Shown: positions 47,601 to 57,569 of the stretch, in pieces
Layout of the letters: each line of letters starts with the position of its first letter
Numbering within the stretch: position 1 is the first letter of the stretch
NCBI GenBank assembly: GCA_028023455.1
Contig: JAQFVV010012575.1
Coordinates: forward strand, 674,517 to 738,516
Reading direction: 5' to 3'
DNA length: 64,000 nucleotides
Source of the DNA: Epiperipatus broadwayi
Taxonomy: Eukaryota > Onychophora > Udeonychophora > Euonychophora > Peripatidae
The notes under the pieces: generated by a model
Database searches by the model: none
What the model saw: only the letters and a program-made list of their open reading frames with translations
What the model was told of the DNA's origin: nothing
Program-made: the position numbers and the translations under genes

Positions 47601-47905
47601 TTGATGACTAAAAGTTATTATTAGTAAATTTGCATCTATATATATGATTTTGAATGAGTCAAATAGACAACTTTGTGTTATGAGCAGTCCAGTACCCCTG
47701 AGGGAGATGATGTGTCTCTGAAGCATGCACAGTAGCCTTCTCTACTTAGCTGTACTGAGGGGTCAATTTGTGAGCCACTATAAATTTTAGTTTCTAGAAG
47801 TCCTAGTATATGAGGTTGTGTAATCTTTATCCATTGTTGTAGCTGATGTATTTTGTTGACTGAGTTGAGCCCTCTGATATTAAATGCTGTTATTTTTAGC
47901 TTCAT
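44640..47905 (-). pseudogene. LINE ORF2: endonuclease and reverse transcriptase
   Basis: Starts at the ATG at 47905 (MKLKITAFNIRGLN), the first endonuclease motif; I-L-G-L-L-E-T-K follows. Further landmarks are a G-G or G-D-F-N-M like site near 47490 and S-D-H near 47310 in a frame opening RIDLCFY. Reverse transcriptase: APIAVQLDIEAAFDS near 46260, SISQGSPLSSLLFTFYI near 46070, and IAYMDDITVFLP near 45930, the catalytic YxDD box. The C-terminal domain has FFDFLLKLNLYVLPTSYFL and a knuckle F-C-T-L-C-H...H-L-F-Y-K-C-P at about 45050-44990, with an in-frame TAA inside the knuckle. The reading frame changes about six times. The protein would nick DNA and copy its RNA at the target; this copy cannot. 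Confidence 0.8.
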
Positions 47906-49430
47906 TATTGTGATTGGCTGCGAATTGGTTTCACAGTGTGTTGAAGTTTGCATGAAGCTTTTGCATATTCTCTAGTGTTTTGTGAGCAGTTACTATCCAG
48001 CTCCATAGGTATTAAGTTCTCTTCCAAGTGTTCAATCATTTCTGTTAGAGTATTGTTTTCATCTGTTTTGGCTCTTTTTGATTTATTTCTCCTTGGCCGA
48101 CCAGATTTTTGGACTTCTGTTGGTGTTGTTTCTATGGGAGGGAGGCATGGGGTTAGTGACTCTAGAATATCTGTGGATGTTTTGTTTATAATTATATGCG
48201 GCATGCTTGTTTTGGGGGAGTTGTATGTATCATTAGACATGTCTGGATTTGAGTCTGATGTGTTATTGATTGGTATGCCTAGTGTTTGTGATACTTCAAG
48301 TATGATTTGTGCCTGATTTTGATCCATTTGATCATCAGGGCTTTCATTTAATTTATTCGAGCTATGTGTTGTAGTTTCAAGTATATTTGTGTTTTCTTCT
48401 GCATGTTTGTTTTCACTAGCTTCATTTGTACTGTGATTATTTTCATGTTGATTGTTTGAGTTGCTAGTGTTATTTTGTGTGTTGTTGTTTTCTTCATGTT
48501 GGTATTGGATGTACTGATTATTTGTTGTCTGACCCTGTGTGAGTTGGCTATCCATGCACTGTGTGGCTAGATGACCATGCTTGCCACAGGCATAGCATTG
48601 TGGTTTTAAACCTCTTATATATAGGCACAGCATAGCTTCCTGATAAGGAATTTGTGTTGGTATAGATTCTGGGTCAATGTTTTGTGAAATGTTAACTTAA
48701 AATCATAGCTATTGCTGTATATTGGTATTGGTGTGTCTTTGAGGTATATTTGTTGAAATGCTATAACCTTGCCAAATGGATCCATCATTTTTTAAAAGTC
48801 TTGTATCGTGTATCCAAAGTATGTATTTTTAATTATTCTAGTAATTTGGTTCTGTCGATCTTGATCGACTATAACAATCGCGTAATTGCCTAATGTTTTA
48901 ATTTGGTTCTGAAATCGGTTCTTTTGACTAATATCAAGAAATTCGATTGCAAGGTATCTGGAATTTGGATGATCTGCGATTCTTACGATCGTTTCCCACA
49001 GTTCGTTTTCAGTTATTGCTTGATATAATAACACGCATGGAAAACGATACAGCGATTTATTTGCGTCTGTGGCAGATATTACTATTGACTTTGGTGAAAA
49101 AAATCTTTTGAACGATGTATAGAGTCCCCGTGGAATCGTGTTGATAAAGTGTTCATTAATTCTTTCTAGCATATTATCGGTCCAGTGTGCAAGGGGAGGG
49201 TCTTGGTTTACCCGTATCTTTAAATCTAACTGTTTTATGTCATTCGGATTTGTTTTTGTAAATCTCGGAACTATTTTATTATTTATTGTAGTCACGAAAT
49301 TCTTTGAACTTGTTGCTTGCATGTTAGTTTTTGCGACCGTGGCGTACGATTTGATGGTGTCTAAATTTTTACGCATTTCAGTGGCCATATTGATGCCAAC
49401 TACTCGATCATGCATAGCTGTCGTCTCCAT
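47905..49430 (-). pseudogene. LINE ORF1: nucleic-acid-binding protein with CCHC knuckle
   Basis: Starts METTAMHDRVVGINMATEMR at 49430. About 210 residues of unrecognised N-terminal sequence run to an in-frame TAA at 48792-48794. The same frame continues M-M-D-P-F-G-K-V-I-A-F, and after one frameshift near 48670 the protein goes on through IPYQEAMLCLYIRGLKPQ to CYACGKHGHLATQC, a CX2CX4HX4C zinc knuckle. The remainder, about 220 residues, is Asn/Thr/Ser-rich with a basic patch (RPRRNKSKRAK). ORF1 proteins of this type coat the element RNA. It has just one stop and one frameshift, so it is in better condition than ORF2. Confidence 0.75.
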
Positions 49431-49449
49431 TTTTTTTTTTTTTAAAAGA

Positions 49450-50097
49450 AATCTTTGGTAACGTAAATGTTTTTTTATGATATTCTTTAGCTAGATTATG
49501 ATTTTCATTAATTGTAGCTTCAAAAATATTTATTTTTATTTTGTGAAATTATATATATTGTTTTGATTTTATATTGTGGCGTTATTATTGTTTTTTTTTG
49601 GGGTTTGAAGCCCAACTACTTGAATATTACTTACCGGCAATATCAGGATTTTCTGCGGTATTCATTATTATTATTATACAATCGTTTACATCAATTGATG
49701 GAAAAACTGATGTAAACGATTGTATATCCAAAATTGAATTAAGAGTTCCTTCTCATTCACTAAGGGAAGTGTACACTTTTAATATTAATAAAACTAAAAA
49801 CTCTTTTATAAATAAATCTGTCATTAACAGATTACAAAAGTTATATAATCAAAAATTTAATGACATTGATGTTTTTTTTGTGATTATTTTATAAATAATG
49901 TTAAAAAGAAATTGAATCTATTGTAGATAATATGTGTTTATATATATTTTAATTATGAATTGTAATTTTCCTTATTGTATATTTTTATTAATGTTACTAT
50001 ATTGAATAATGTTTGTTTGTTTTGTATATTTATTTGTAATCTTGTGTATTTCTTTTAAAGCGAAAGTGTTGAAATGCACGTAATAAATAAGAATTGA

Positions 50098-50128
<31 letters not shown>
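49450..50128 (+). other. unclassified plus-strand element-like segment ending in (ATT)n
   Basis: An open frame at 49574-49894 of unclear nature contains a perfect hairpin. The segment ends GTAATAAATAAGAATTGAA and then nine ATT units (50095-50127). An AATAAA followed by an ATT tail is how LINE-like 3' ends look in this genome. If so, the minus-strand LINE and this segment are head to head. The protein is not recognised. Confidence 0.3.
49675..49726. repeat. perfect 19-bp inverted repeat
   Basis: TATACAATCGTTTACATCA (49675-49693) and its exact reverse complement (49708-49726), separated by 14 bases. It lies inside an open frame, so it is not a simple terminator. Confidence 0.9.
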
Positions 50129-50227
50129 AATTAATCCATAGATTCTGATTTCATTAAAAGTCGAATAAAGTATTACAATCATCAAATTAACTGAAATACA
50201 GCTTATATACATGTATCAATATATGCG

Positions 50228-50285
50228 ATATATAGGATATGAGATAGAGTGGAGAGTGGTCGGTCGTGTGAAAGTCTGTGCTCAT
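50228..50285 (+). repeat. R1 repeat, 3' fragment
   Basis: GATATGAGATAGAGTGGAGA then GGTCGTGTGAAAGTCTG matches the 3' end of R1, closest to the copy at 3797-4112. Confidence 0.5.
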
Positions 50286-50559
50286 ATACCCTATATAATC
50301 AAATTACAAAATGGAATATGAATCAACAATACTGTAATGATAATTGATATTTGGTAGGTCAATAAAGAAAATTATCATGTAGATATAATAACAATAGCTG
50401 AGAAAACATTCATATATACATATAGTTTCTTTATTAAATCAAAATGGAATTTCCATGATGTTTCTAATTATTTTTAGTCAAAGAAAAATGTTTAATAGAT
50501 TTATAGATAATATATATTTTAATTAAAGTGGAAATTACTGTAAACCTTCGGTGAGCTAT

Positions 50560-50700
50560 ATAAAAATCCGTCAATAAATTAAGAAGTAGAGAATGAGTCC
50601 ACCTGCATTTTAGATTGGATCTTACATAAGCATTCAATTTATTGATGTGTTACAACGCAGAGTGTGATTTCTATATATTAACGTGATTTCGCACAACTGT
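50560..50700 (+). repeat. diverged FB1 foldback fragment
   Basis: CTTACATAAGCATTCAATTT, ACGCAGAGTGTGATTTCTAT and TTAACGTGATTTCGCACAAC follow the order of words in the left arm of the 3500-3745 palindrome. Confidence 0.35.
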
Positions 50701-51235
50701 ATATTTTTTTCATATCATATTTTTATTATACAATGCACTAATTTATACATATTTTTATCTACAAATTTAAATGCTACTATACTTTGAATTGGTTATTTTT
50801 ATTTTGATAAATTATTCAAATCTTAAAACATATCAATGTTTTTAATCCGGGATTATTTAAAAGAATTTTGGTGAAGTTATTTTAAGAGTTTTTTGACTGT
50901 CCTCCGTACTTTAATCGTGTTATTTTTTCTTTTATCTATACTTTATTTTAAAAACAGGCTTAGCATTTTCTTATTGTCTTACAGCAAGACAAACCTTATG
51001 ATTTAAATGAATAGTTCATAGTGCGTCAATTATTTTCCACGTTGAAAAAAAAAAAAAACACTTTAATTCCAATTACACATTGTTTGATTTACTTTTAACA
51101 AAATATTTCTCCGCTGGTATTTACTTTATATAGCTATGTACTACTATTTATCATTTTAAAACATTATGAAAGCATTGTTGAATAAAAATCTTCACATTTT
51201 AAAATTCACTTTGTCCGATCTCTAACTTTATCTTC
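50700..51235. other. AT-rich non-coding stretch
   Basis: No gene or element recognised. Contains a 12-A run at 51047. Confidence 0.4.
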
Positions 51236-51900
51236 TTCGCAATATACCAGTAACTTTCCTTATTTCATCCATCCATGTCGTATATGATTTTTTTTCTAAA
51301 TATCTTAAAATCTTTTGGAAACCAATTTAAAAATTTCAGTTGCAATCTATCATCATTTCATCTTACAATATATCCAGCTCGGATCAATTTCAGTCAATTA
51401 ATTCTTTTATGTTTGTTCACTCAACTATGTATTTCATTTTTTATCTCTTCTTGTTACTACTAACACAATCTCACTATACTTTGTTGAATGGTTGTCCTCG
51501 CTTATTGCTTTTTTGCTAAGTGTAGGAATTTCAGATCCATAAATAAGAACTGGTAAAACACATTAAAAATTTTCTTTTTAAATATATAGCATATATATAT
51601 TTCTTTTTAATATTAAATTATTTCTAATAGAAGCACTTTATTCAAGTTTAATTCTATGATTAATTTTAACCATTATGTTTTCATCTTTATTAGTAATCAG
51701 ATCAAGATATTTTGTTGTTGGTAACATTTTTTTAAATTTATCATTATCAATATTTACTTTCTTCTTCTCAAAAGGTCCATTGAACATTATTCTAATCTTT
51801 GTAGCATTTATTTTTCAATCTTCTTTCTTAATTTCAGTTGCTAGCTCTTACAACATTTCTTGAAGCTCAAGCATTATTTGCAAAACAACTATATCACTGC

Positions 51901-51954
51901 AAAATTTAGATAATTTAAATTATCTCCAAAATTTAGATAATTTAAATTATCTCC
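51901..51954. repeat. 27-bp tandem duplication at the RT catalytic site
   Basis: The unit AAAATTTAGATAATTTAAAT followed by TATCTCC occurs twice in exact tandem. On the minus strand it repeats the nine codons G-D-N-L-N-Y-L-N-F just before the decayed catalytic box. Each unit contains an 18-bp palindrome (AGATAATTTAAATTATCT). Confidence 0.9.
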
Positions 51955-52275
51955 ATTTATTTTTATTTCTGTAGATTTCCATTTTAATCCACAAAATACT
52001 TCTTGTAAAGTTATGGTAAAACGTGTTGGAGAAATATAATTATCCTGTCACATTCTTTTTTCAATTGTTAGTTTCACCATTTAATATAATCATTTTTGTT
52101 AAATTTATATTCTTAAAATTATGACAATATCTTGAGTCTACATCACTATAAAATTTCTTAGAAAACCAAAGGCTTTTTATAATCTACAAATTCAAAGAAT
52201 AATAACAACTCATATTTATTGGTCCTTTTTATAACTTAAAGCATGGACATGATTCATTGTACTAAAACCATTTTC

Positions 52276-52290
52276 AAATCCAGCTTGATC
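52276..52290 (+). repeat. target-site duplication, left copy
   Basis: AAATCCAGCTTGATC, repeated exactly at 53063-53077 on the other side of the LINE fragment. Confidence 0.9.
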
Positions 52291-53062
52291 ACAAAAAGTT
52301 CAATACTGGGAGGCTATTATCTCATTAATGAAGCAATAGTGCCAATTAATTCAAATCTTAACATGACAACCTTTAATCTCCTGAAAAAGTTCAGGTCTGG
52401 AGCTGAAATACTCCAACTTCCTGATAAAGATAAATTTAAATGCCCTACCCACAGGTAGTTTTTAAACAAAAAAACATGGATTTACTTCATTCAATTGAAG
52501 GCATATGTGAGTTATGTCACAGAGATGAAGACACAATTGAACACATTTTTGGTGTATGCAATTATTTGCAAGTTTGTAGAACATTTATTAGCTTAATTTA
52601 TAATCATAAAGACTCATTGATAACTCAGTTGATACAAGAAATTAAAGCAGAAGTTTTTGCCAATATTAGAAGTGCCACTTTTTTAACATATAGTTTATGG
52701 CTAACTCGGTGTAAAATTCTCTTCAATTCCAATTGTACAGATTCTCTGAAGATTCTAATTAAGAAAATCAGAATGATAAAAGAAAGAGACAATCGAATAT
52801 TATCACAAGCTTTATTCAATAGCACATGGGATCTAATTGAAATTTAAAGACCAGGTTGGATATTATCAATTATCTTTCCTTAGAAAAGAAAAAAAAATAC
52901 ACATATATAAAATAGAACATTTCTTCTACCTTTTTTTATTTGATAGGGAACACTTTGTAGAATCTGCCTATTGAACTTTAATTTGCCAATTGATTTGATC
53001 ATACAATACTATGTATACACCCCCCTCTTTTCTGGGTTAATAAAGTTTGTTTTTGATTAAAA
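52291..53062 (+). mobile_element. 5'-truncated LINE insertion with perfect target duplication
   Basis: 772 bp inserted into the RTE-type pseudogene. It encodes the ORF2 C-terminus: N-M-T-T-F-N-L-L-K-K-F, one frameshift, then ICELCHRDEDTIEHIFGVC, the Cys/His knuckle (CX2C...HX4C), and a final N-S-T-W-D-L. The 3' UTR ends TTAATAAAG...TTTTTGATTAAAA. It belongs to the same LINE group as 38290, 44458 and 59519 but is a different subfamily judging by the 3' UTR. Only one frameshift is seen, so the insertion is moderately young. Confidence 0.85.
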
Positions 53063-53077
53063 AAATCCAGCTTGATC
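53063..53077 (+). repeat. target-site duplication, right copy
   Basis: AAATCCAGCTTGATC, identical to 52276-52290. After removing the insertion the minus-strand RTE frame continues across the site. Confidence 0.9.
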
Positions 53078-54178
53078 TTTTTGATTACTTAAAATTCAAA
53101 ATTTTCTGTAGGCAAATTATAATTATTTTATTGAAGATTTTGTGTAGAAGAATGATAGGTTTGTAATTTTTAATATCTTCTTTATCACTTTTTTTCAAAT
53201 ATCATGACATTCTTCTAATCACCTAGTACACCTTTATCTTTAAATATTTGGTAAATAAGTTTGCCAATAAGTTTTTAATTTTTTCATCCATTTTGTTTAA
53301 AATATCTATGATAACTCCATTACTTTGTGAAGTTTTGACTTCTTTATAGATTCAATTGTATGTTTTATTTATTTAAAATTTTAGTCAATTCAAAAATGTA
53401 AAAAACAGAAAATATCTAGTTTTGTTTTCTTTATAACTATATAATCTTTTATAGAACTCTTAAATACATTTCATGATGTCAACTCTCTTTTTAGTAACAG
53501 TTTTATCTTTTTTTCTTATTGCAGATATAAGTTTTCTAATACTACCAAGACATGGTTTTGCAATTGTGAGACTTTTATTTTCTTCATTAGTGTTCTTTAT
53601 TAATTTATAATTGTTTTCTTATATGGTTATTAATATTTTTGAATCTTTTTACAAAATTATAAATATCATTTCTTCTTAATGGGTCATTTTTTAAAGCATA
53701 TTTTATATTTCATTTTTCTTTTATACAATCAATGTCTTAGCTCAATAAAAAATCTTTGTAGTAGTTCTTAATAGTATATCAGTTATTTTTCTATTGATTT
53801 CATTCAAATCTGAACTATCTTCAAAATCTGTTAATATTTTAAAATGATTTGCAAATTTTAAGTCAAATTCAATAGAATATATTTGAAAGTTAAAAATATC
53901 AACTGTGAATAAAAAACATCAACTGTGAATAATGTGTTTCTTAATAATTTTTGTCTCTTTATTTTTGCATTAATTTGCATCTTAATTCCACTAATCAACA
54001 ATCCCATTCTGTGTCATATTTATCAAGAACATTACAATCTTAAACTTCATACTTTCTGTTAATCAAAATATCTTCCCATTCAGCTAAACCTTCATTTGGA
54101 GTTTTTCATGCCCATTTCCATTTAGCATTTGTTTAAAAAAAGAATTGATGATATAAAGTTTTTCATTTTCTGTGAATT

Positions 54179-54328
54179 CCACAAATCATTGACCTCTCTC
54201 ATTTCTATCACCACATTTATCCACAACACTTTCATATTTAAATTATTTACCACAAATCAGTGTCATCTCTCATTTTTATCACCACAACCAAATTTACCCC
54301 ACAGCTCTTTCATATTTGAATCATTTAC
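54179..54328. repeat. imperfect ~75-bp tandem duplication inside the RTE endonuclease region
   Basis: CCACAAATCATTGACCTCTC (54179) and CCACAAATCAGTGTCATCTC (54250) begin two diverged copies that both continue through TTTCATATTT and A-T-rich ends. It duplicates the part encoding GDRNERG on the minus strand. Confidence 0.7.
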
Positions 54329-54579
54329 TATTCCTAGCTTTAAAGTCTTTCACGACAATTTTAAAATGTTGTTTGGTCTGATCAAAAGCCTTTCATACAT
54401 CCATATAAAAATCACCTACTTTTTCATCATAATAAAAATTTGTTGAATATATCTCTGAATTATCTGCATTTTGTATGTCACAAAGTTGAAGAACTAATCT
54501 TGTCACTCTATTTAATATACCATCATTCTCCACAATGTTATTCTTTCAGTTTTTATTAAAAAAATATCATTTTTTTGTA

Positions 54580-56300
54580 CTTTCAATATTTGCATCTTAG
54601 TAATAAAGTATTTGTCTAGTTTTCAAATCAATTGTCTTTTTATCCTTTCTTCTAACGTCACAAAGTACAATAGGTATCATTTAATATTAAACAGTTCCTT
54701 CAGTTGTTGCAAGATTTTTTCAGTTAAAATTGTTGCAATTATCTAAATAAAAAGGCATCAAATGACAGCTTGAGTCATAATGATCGATAACATTGCCTAC
54801 TTTTGGATGTCAATTGCTGTTTTATGTTAAAAATATAATTATTGACATAATAAAATTTATACAGTTGAATATCATAATACACTTTGTTAATGTTGGCTCA
54901 ATTCCATTGCTGGTATTGGCTTCTTCCATCAAAGCTGGCTTGGTAATGTGGGTGTCCTAGGTCTGGTAGATGCATAGCAGAGCCATTAACCGCACTAACA
55001 GGTTAATGTATGAGTAAGTAGCATTCCAATTTGTTGGTATTAACAAATTGCTGTTTTTACAGTAACTTTTCAACCTCCTAGAAATAACTGTTATAATTTA
55101 GTTTTATTCAGCATGAGTGTAAAATATCTATTTAAAAAAGTTAATTCTGCCTTCAACTAAAGCCACTGATATTTCAGTTAAAAACTATCAGACAAAAGAT
55201 CTTGATATTTCTTGATCTTAAATTTAAAATTAAGTAGCTAATAAACTCATTACACTTGTTATATTGCTAAGCAACTCATTGTACACGGACAAAAATGTAT
55301 TGATTAGACATTAGAGATTTGTCCTACTCAATTTATTTAATGTCTTAAATAAATTGAGACATTAAAGAACTTTAAGAATTCAAAGAAGAATTAAAGTGTT
55401 CTGTTTTAGTTAACTATAAGCCAATTTTTGCATATATCTATAAATTATATTAAATCATTGGCTAACAATATGGGTAAGTATATACAAATCTAGATAATAG
55501 ACTTTATATGAGTATATTTTACACTTACTTATACTATTTGTCAGATTTCACAACTGCTGTTTGATGGCTTTTTGGGGGTGAATGTCCATATCTAAAATAT
55601 TATCATTACATCCTTTAGATTTAAGGTTGATTTCATAATTTTTTTTAAATATTCTAGGCAACTGCAACACAACTCCTTAAATTACATAGCTATATATTTC
55701 CAGCCTCAAAAGACAGCAGTAAATCCAACTTTTCTAGCCACAAATACTTGGATTGTCCAACCTCATGAGCTTAGATTGAGCCCTAATTATTTTAGCCAGC
55801 ATAATAATGGCTATTTAACTTGAACAATATTCCCTGCACTCAATTTCAAAATTTTTAATGGAATGAAAATGATTTCCATCCACTAATTATTCTTATTTTC
55901 ATTAAAACCAGGTAACCAGTGCTTTTAAAATGGAGGGGGGGGGGTAGTGTATTATTTTAAACCAAAATAAGTCATTAGACATGTTTCATTAATTTTTCTG
56001 TTTTACATAGTTTTTTAAAGTCATAGAATGGTGGATTCTGGATAAAGTTCATTGATTTTATTCAATGCTGTCAATTCTGGTGTGTAAACTTCTTATGGTT
56101 CCCAACCATATCATGAATTATCCAATTATTAGTTATTTAGATTAAGACATTTGGAACCAGTGTTTTGAGATCAAGTGATCCTTTTTTCTTCATTTTGAGA
56201 TCAGGAGGGCTTTTTTTCCATTTCTTTTTTGTTTGGTTTTCTCTCTTCTCTGATTGATGGACAATAACATCAATTGAAAAACAAATTGTTCCACTAAATT
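54580..56300. other. non-coding stretch
   Basis: No supported gene. A GC-richer patch at 54910-55010 (CTGGTAGATGCATAGCAGAG) may be an old repeat. At 55412-55477 a splice-like pair (TTCTGTTTTAG and GGGTAAGT) encloses an open 22 codons, which I judge likely chance. G-run near 55930. Confidence 0.4.
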
Positions 56301-56306
56301 GTATTT

Positions 56307-56512
56307 AAAACAGGCAAAACACTCCATACAGTAGTGCCACTCAGTGCCAGCCAGAGTAATTAATGGATGCCAGAAGGCTTTTGCATAAAATCCCTATCTA
56401 GTGACCACTCATCCAATATCCCCAGACTAGTTTCTGGCTTGTGGCCTTTGTCACATTGATTACTCTGGCTGGCACTGAGTGACATTGCTGTATGGAGAGT
56501 TTTACCTGTTTT
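56307..56512. repeat. HP hairpin repeat, long form
   Basis: Arms of about 58 bp: the left arm AAAACAGGCAAAACACTCC ... GTGCCAGCCAGAGTAAT and the right arm ATTACTCTGGCTGGCACTGA ... GTTTTACCTGTTTT. The centre, read on the minus strand, contains AAGGCCACAAGCC and GAAACTAGTC then TGGGGATATTGG. This is the layout of a hammerhead second half (stem II GGC/GCC, GAAAC, GTC), but the CTGATGA part is mutated. Confidence 0.65.
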
Positions 56513-56979
56513 AATAACAGTTATGTGCAAGCATAAAAATTGGTGATCATGTGATGTTTAGTGGTTTAAATTGTATTTATTTTGAGACTATTTTATGAGA
56601 ATCAATATTCTATTATTGTAAGAGAACAAATGTATATTCCTCAATTTATGTATTTATTTTTAGAAGACTTTATAAAAATTTAATATTTTTACATTGACTT
56701 GAACAAAAATACGAGAAAATATGGGAAATTGTTCTATTTTTTGATTATAAAATACAGCTATGTTCAATTTTTCAATTACTATTTATGCATCACATTGTAA
56801 AATTGCAAATATATTCTCCATTATTTACATATTTATACAAATACAAAATTATATTAAGTGCAAAGCTTTAGTGCTTAGCATGCTTTTGACAGATAATTGT
56901 CATAGATGTAGCAATGCTTATAACAGAGGTAGGGGAATAAGATCTGTTTAAAAGCCAAAAAATTAGCATATTATTTGCA

Positions 56980-57560
56980 TAGTATAGTAATTAGTTAGAG
57001 CAAGCCATTTTCTAAAGATAAACATAGGATTCTTTCATACTGATGGCACAATTATCCTTGAAAACATGCCAAGCCTCCCTGACCTTTAGCTTGGTGTCAT
57101 TGCATTTCGAGCAAACAATGAAACATGTGGACTTGAATTGACGGCTGAAATTAGAGAAATACTTGAATTAAAACATATTTAGTGTTCAAATGTATTTTCT
57201 CCCATGTTATATATGTATTTATGGTGAGCCAATTGGGTAGACAGGTTGGCTTGAGATTCACCATAGTAAACAGAGGGGCAGGAAAAATCTTGACATGGGA
57301 TTTTATATACAATTTGAGAATGAAATTACAGGGATAGCTTATGTTTTGAATTATTGATTAACCAATACAAAGTGGGAGGAATGTGGACTCCATTCAGTGG
57401 GTAGGAGTTATGATTTTATAAATCAAATGAGTGACTTTGGGTATGTAGGAAAAAGACAGCAAAAGTTTATCAATGGTTGGTGGTACGTTTTATAATAAAA
57501 GTTCTTGACAGTTTGAATGAGAGGCATACTTTCAATTAACTGGAACAATAATGAGAATAA
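56980..57560 (-). pseudogene. Penelope-like element: GIY-YIG endonuclease
   Basis: A minus-strand frame from about 57325 reads HSQIVYKIPCQDFSCPSVYY, G-E-S-Q-A-N-L-S-T-Q-L-A-H-H, then KYIYNMGENTFEH and a stop. This is the GIY-YIG core: VYK with P-C, then YYGE, then a helix with H. Downstream segments include C-N-D-T-K-L-K-V-R-E-A-W, near the PLE C-terminus. Upstream, Y-I-P-K-V-T-H-L-I fits the linker. It is more intact around the catalytic core than the other copies. Confidence 0.75.
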
Positions 57561-57569
57561 TAAGTCCCA

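Larger units (their letters stand above)
44458..49440 (-). mobile_element. near full-length two-ORF LINE (L1/Tx1-like), inactive
   Basis: About 5 kb on the minus strand. ORF1 has a CCHC zinc knuckle. ORF2 has an apurinic-type endonuclease, a reverse transcriptase with YMDD and a C-terminal Cys/His knuckle. A ~110-bp 3' UTR contains AATAAA and leads into an (AAT)n tail. ORF1 and ORF2 overlap as TAATG. At least six frame changes and several stops disable it. The two-ORF layout with a C-terminal knuckle fits the L1/Tx1 group better than RTE or Jockey, but the clade call is by eye. A confident target duplication was not found, because both flanks are ATT-rich. Confidence 0.8.
51240..54560 (-). 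pseudogene. decayed RTE-type endonuclease/reverse transcriptase
   Basis: Minus-strand pieces, in element order: endonuclease near 54230-54100 (CGDRNERGQ, then FVEFTENEKLYIINSFF); a linker with IAKPCLGSIRKLISAIRKKD near 53540; the start of RT, E-D-I-K-N-Y-K-P-I-I-L-L-H-K-I-F, near 53160; GETNN and the catalytic region LNYLNFCSDIVV near 51900 (family form FADDIVVL); then EIKKED and IRIMFNGPFEKKKVNIDN near 51800; and a C-terminal MDEIRKVTG near 51270. This set matches the endonuclease-reverse transcriptases of RTE-like LINEs common in invertebrates. A younger LINE fragment (52291-53062) interrupts it. Frameshifts, stops and two internal tandem duplications show age. Confidence 0.7.

Noticed and set aside
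47948-49461. Plus-strand frames of 107-122 codons
   Set aside because: Antisense of LINE ORF1 and its CCHC region.
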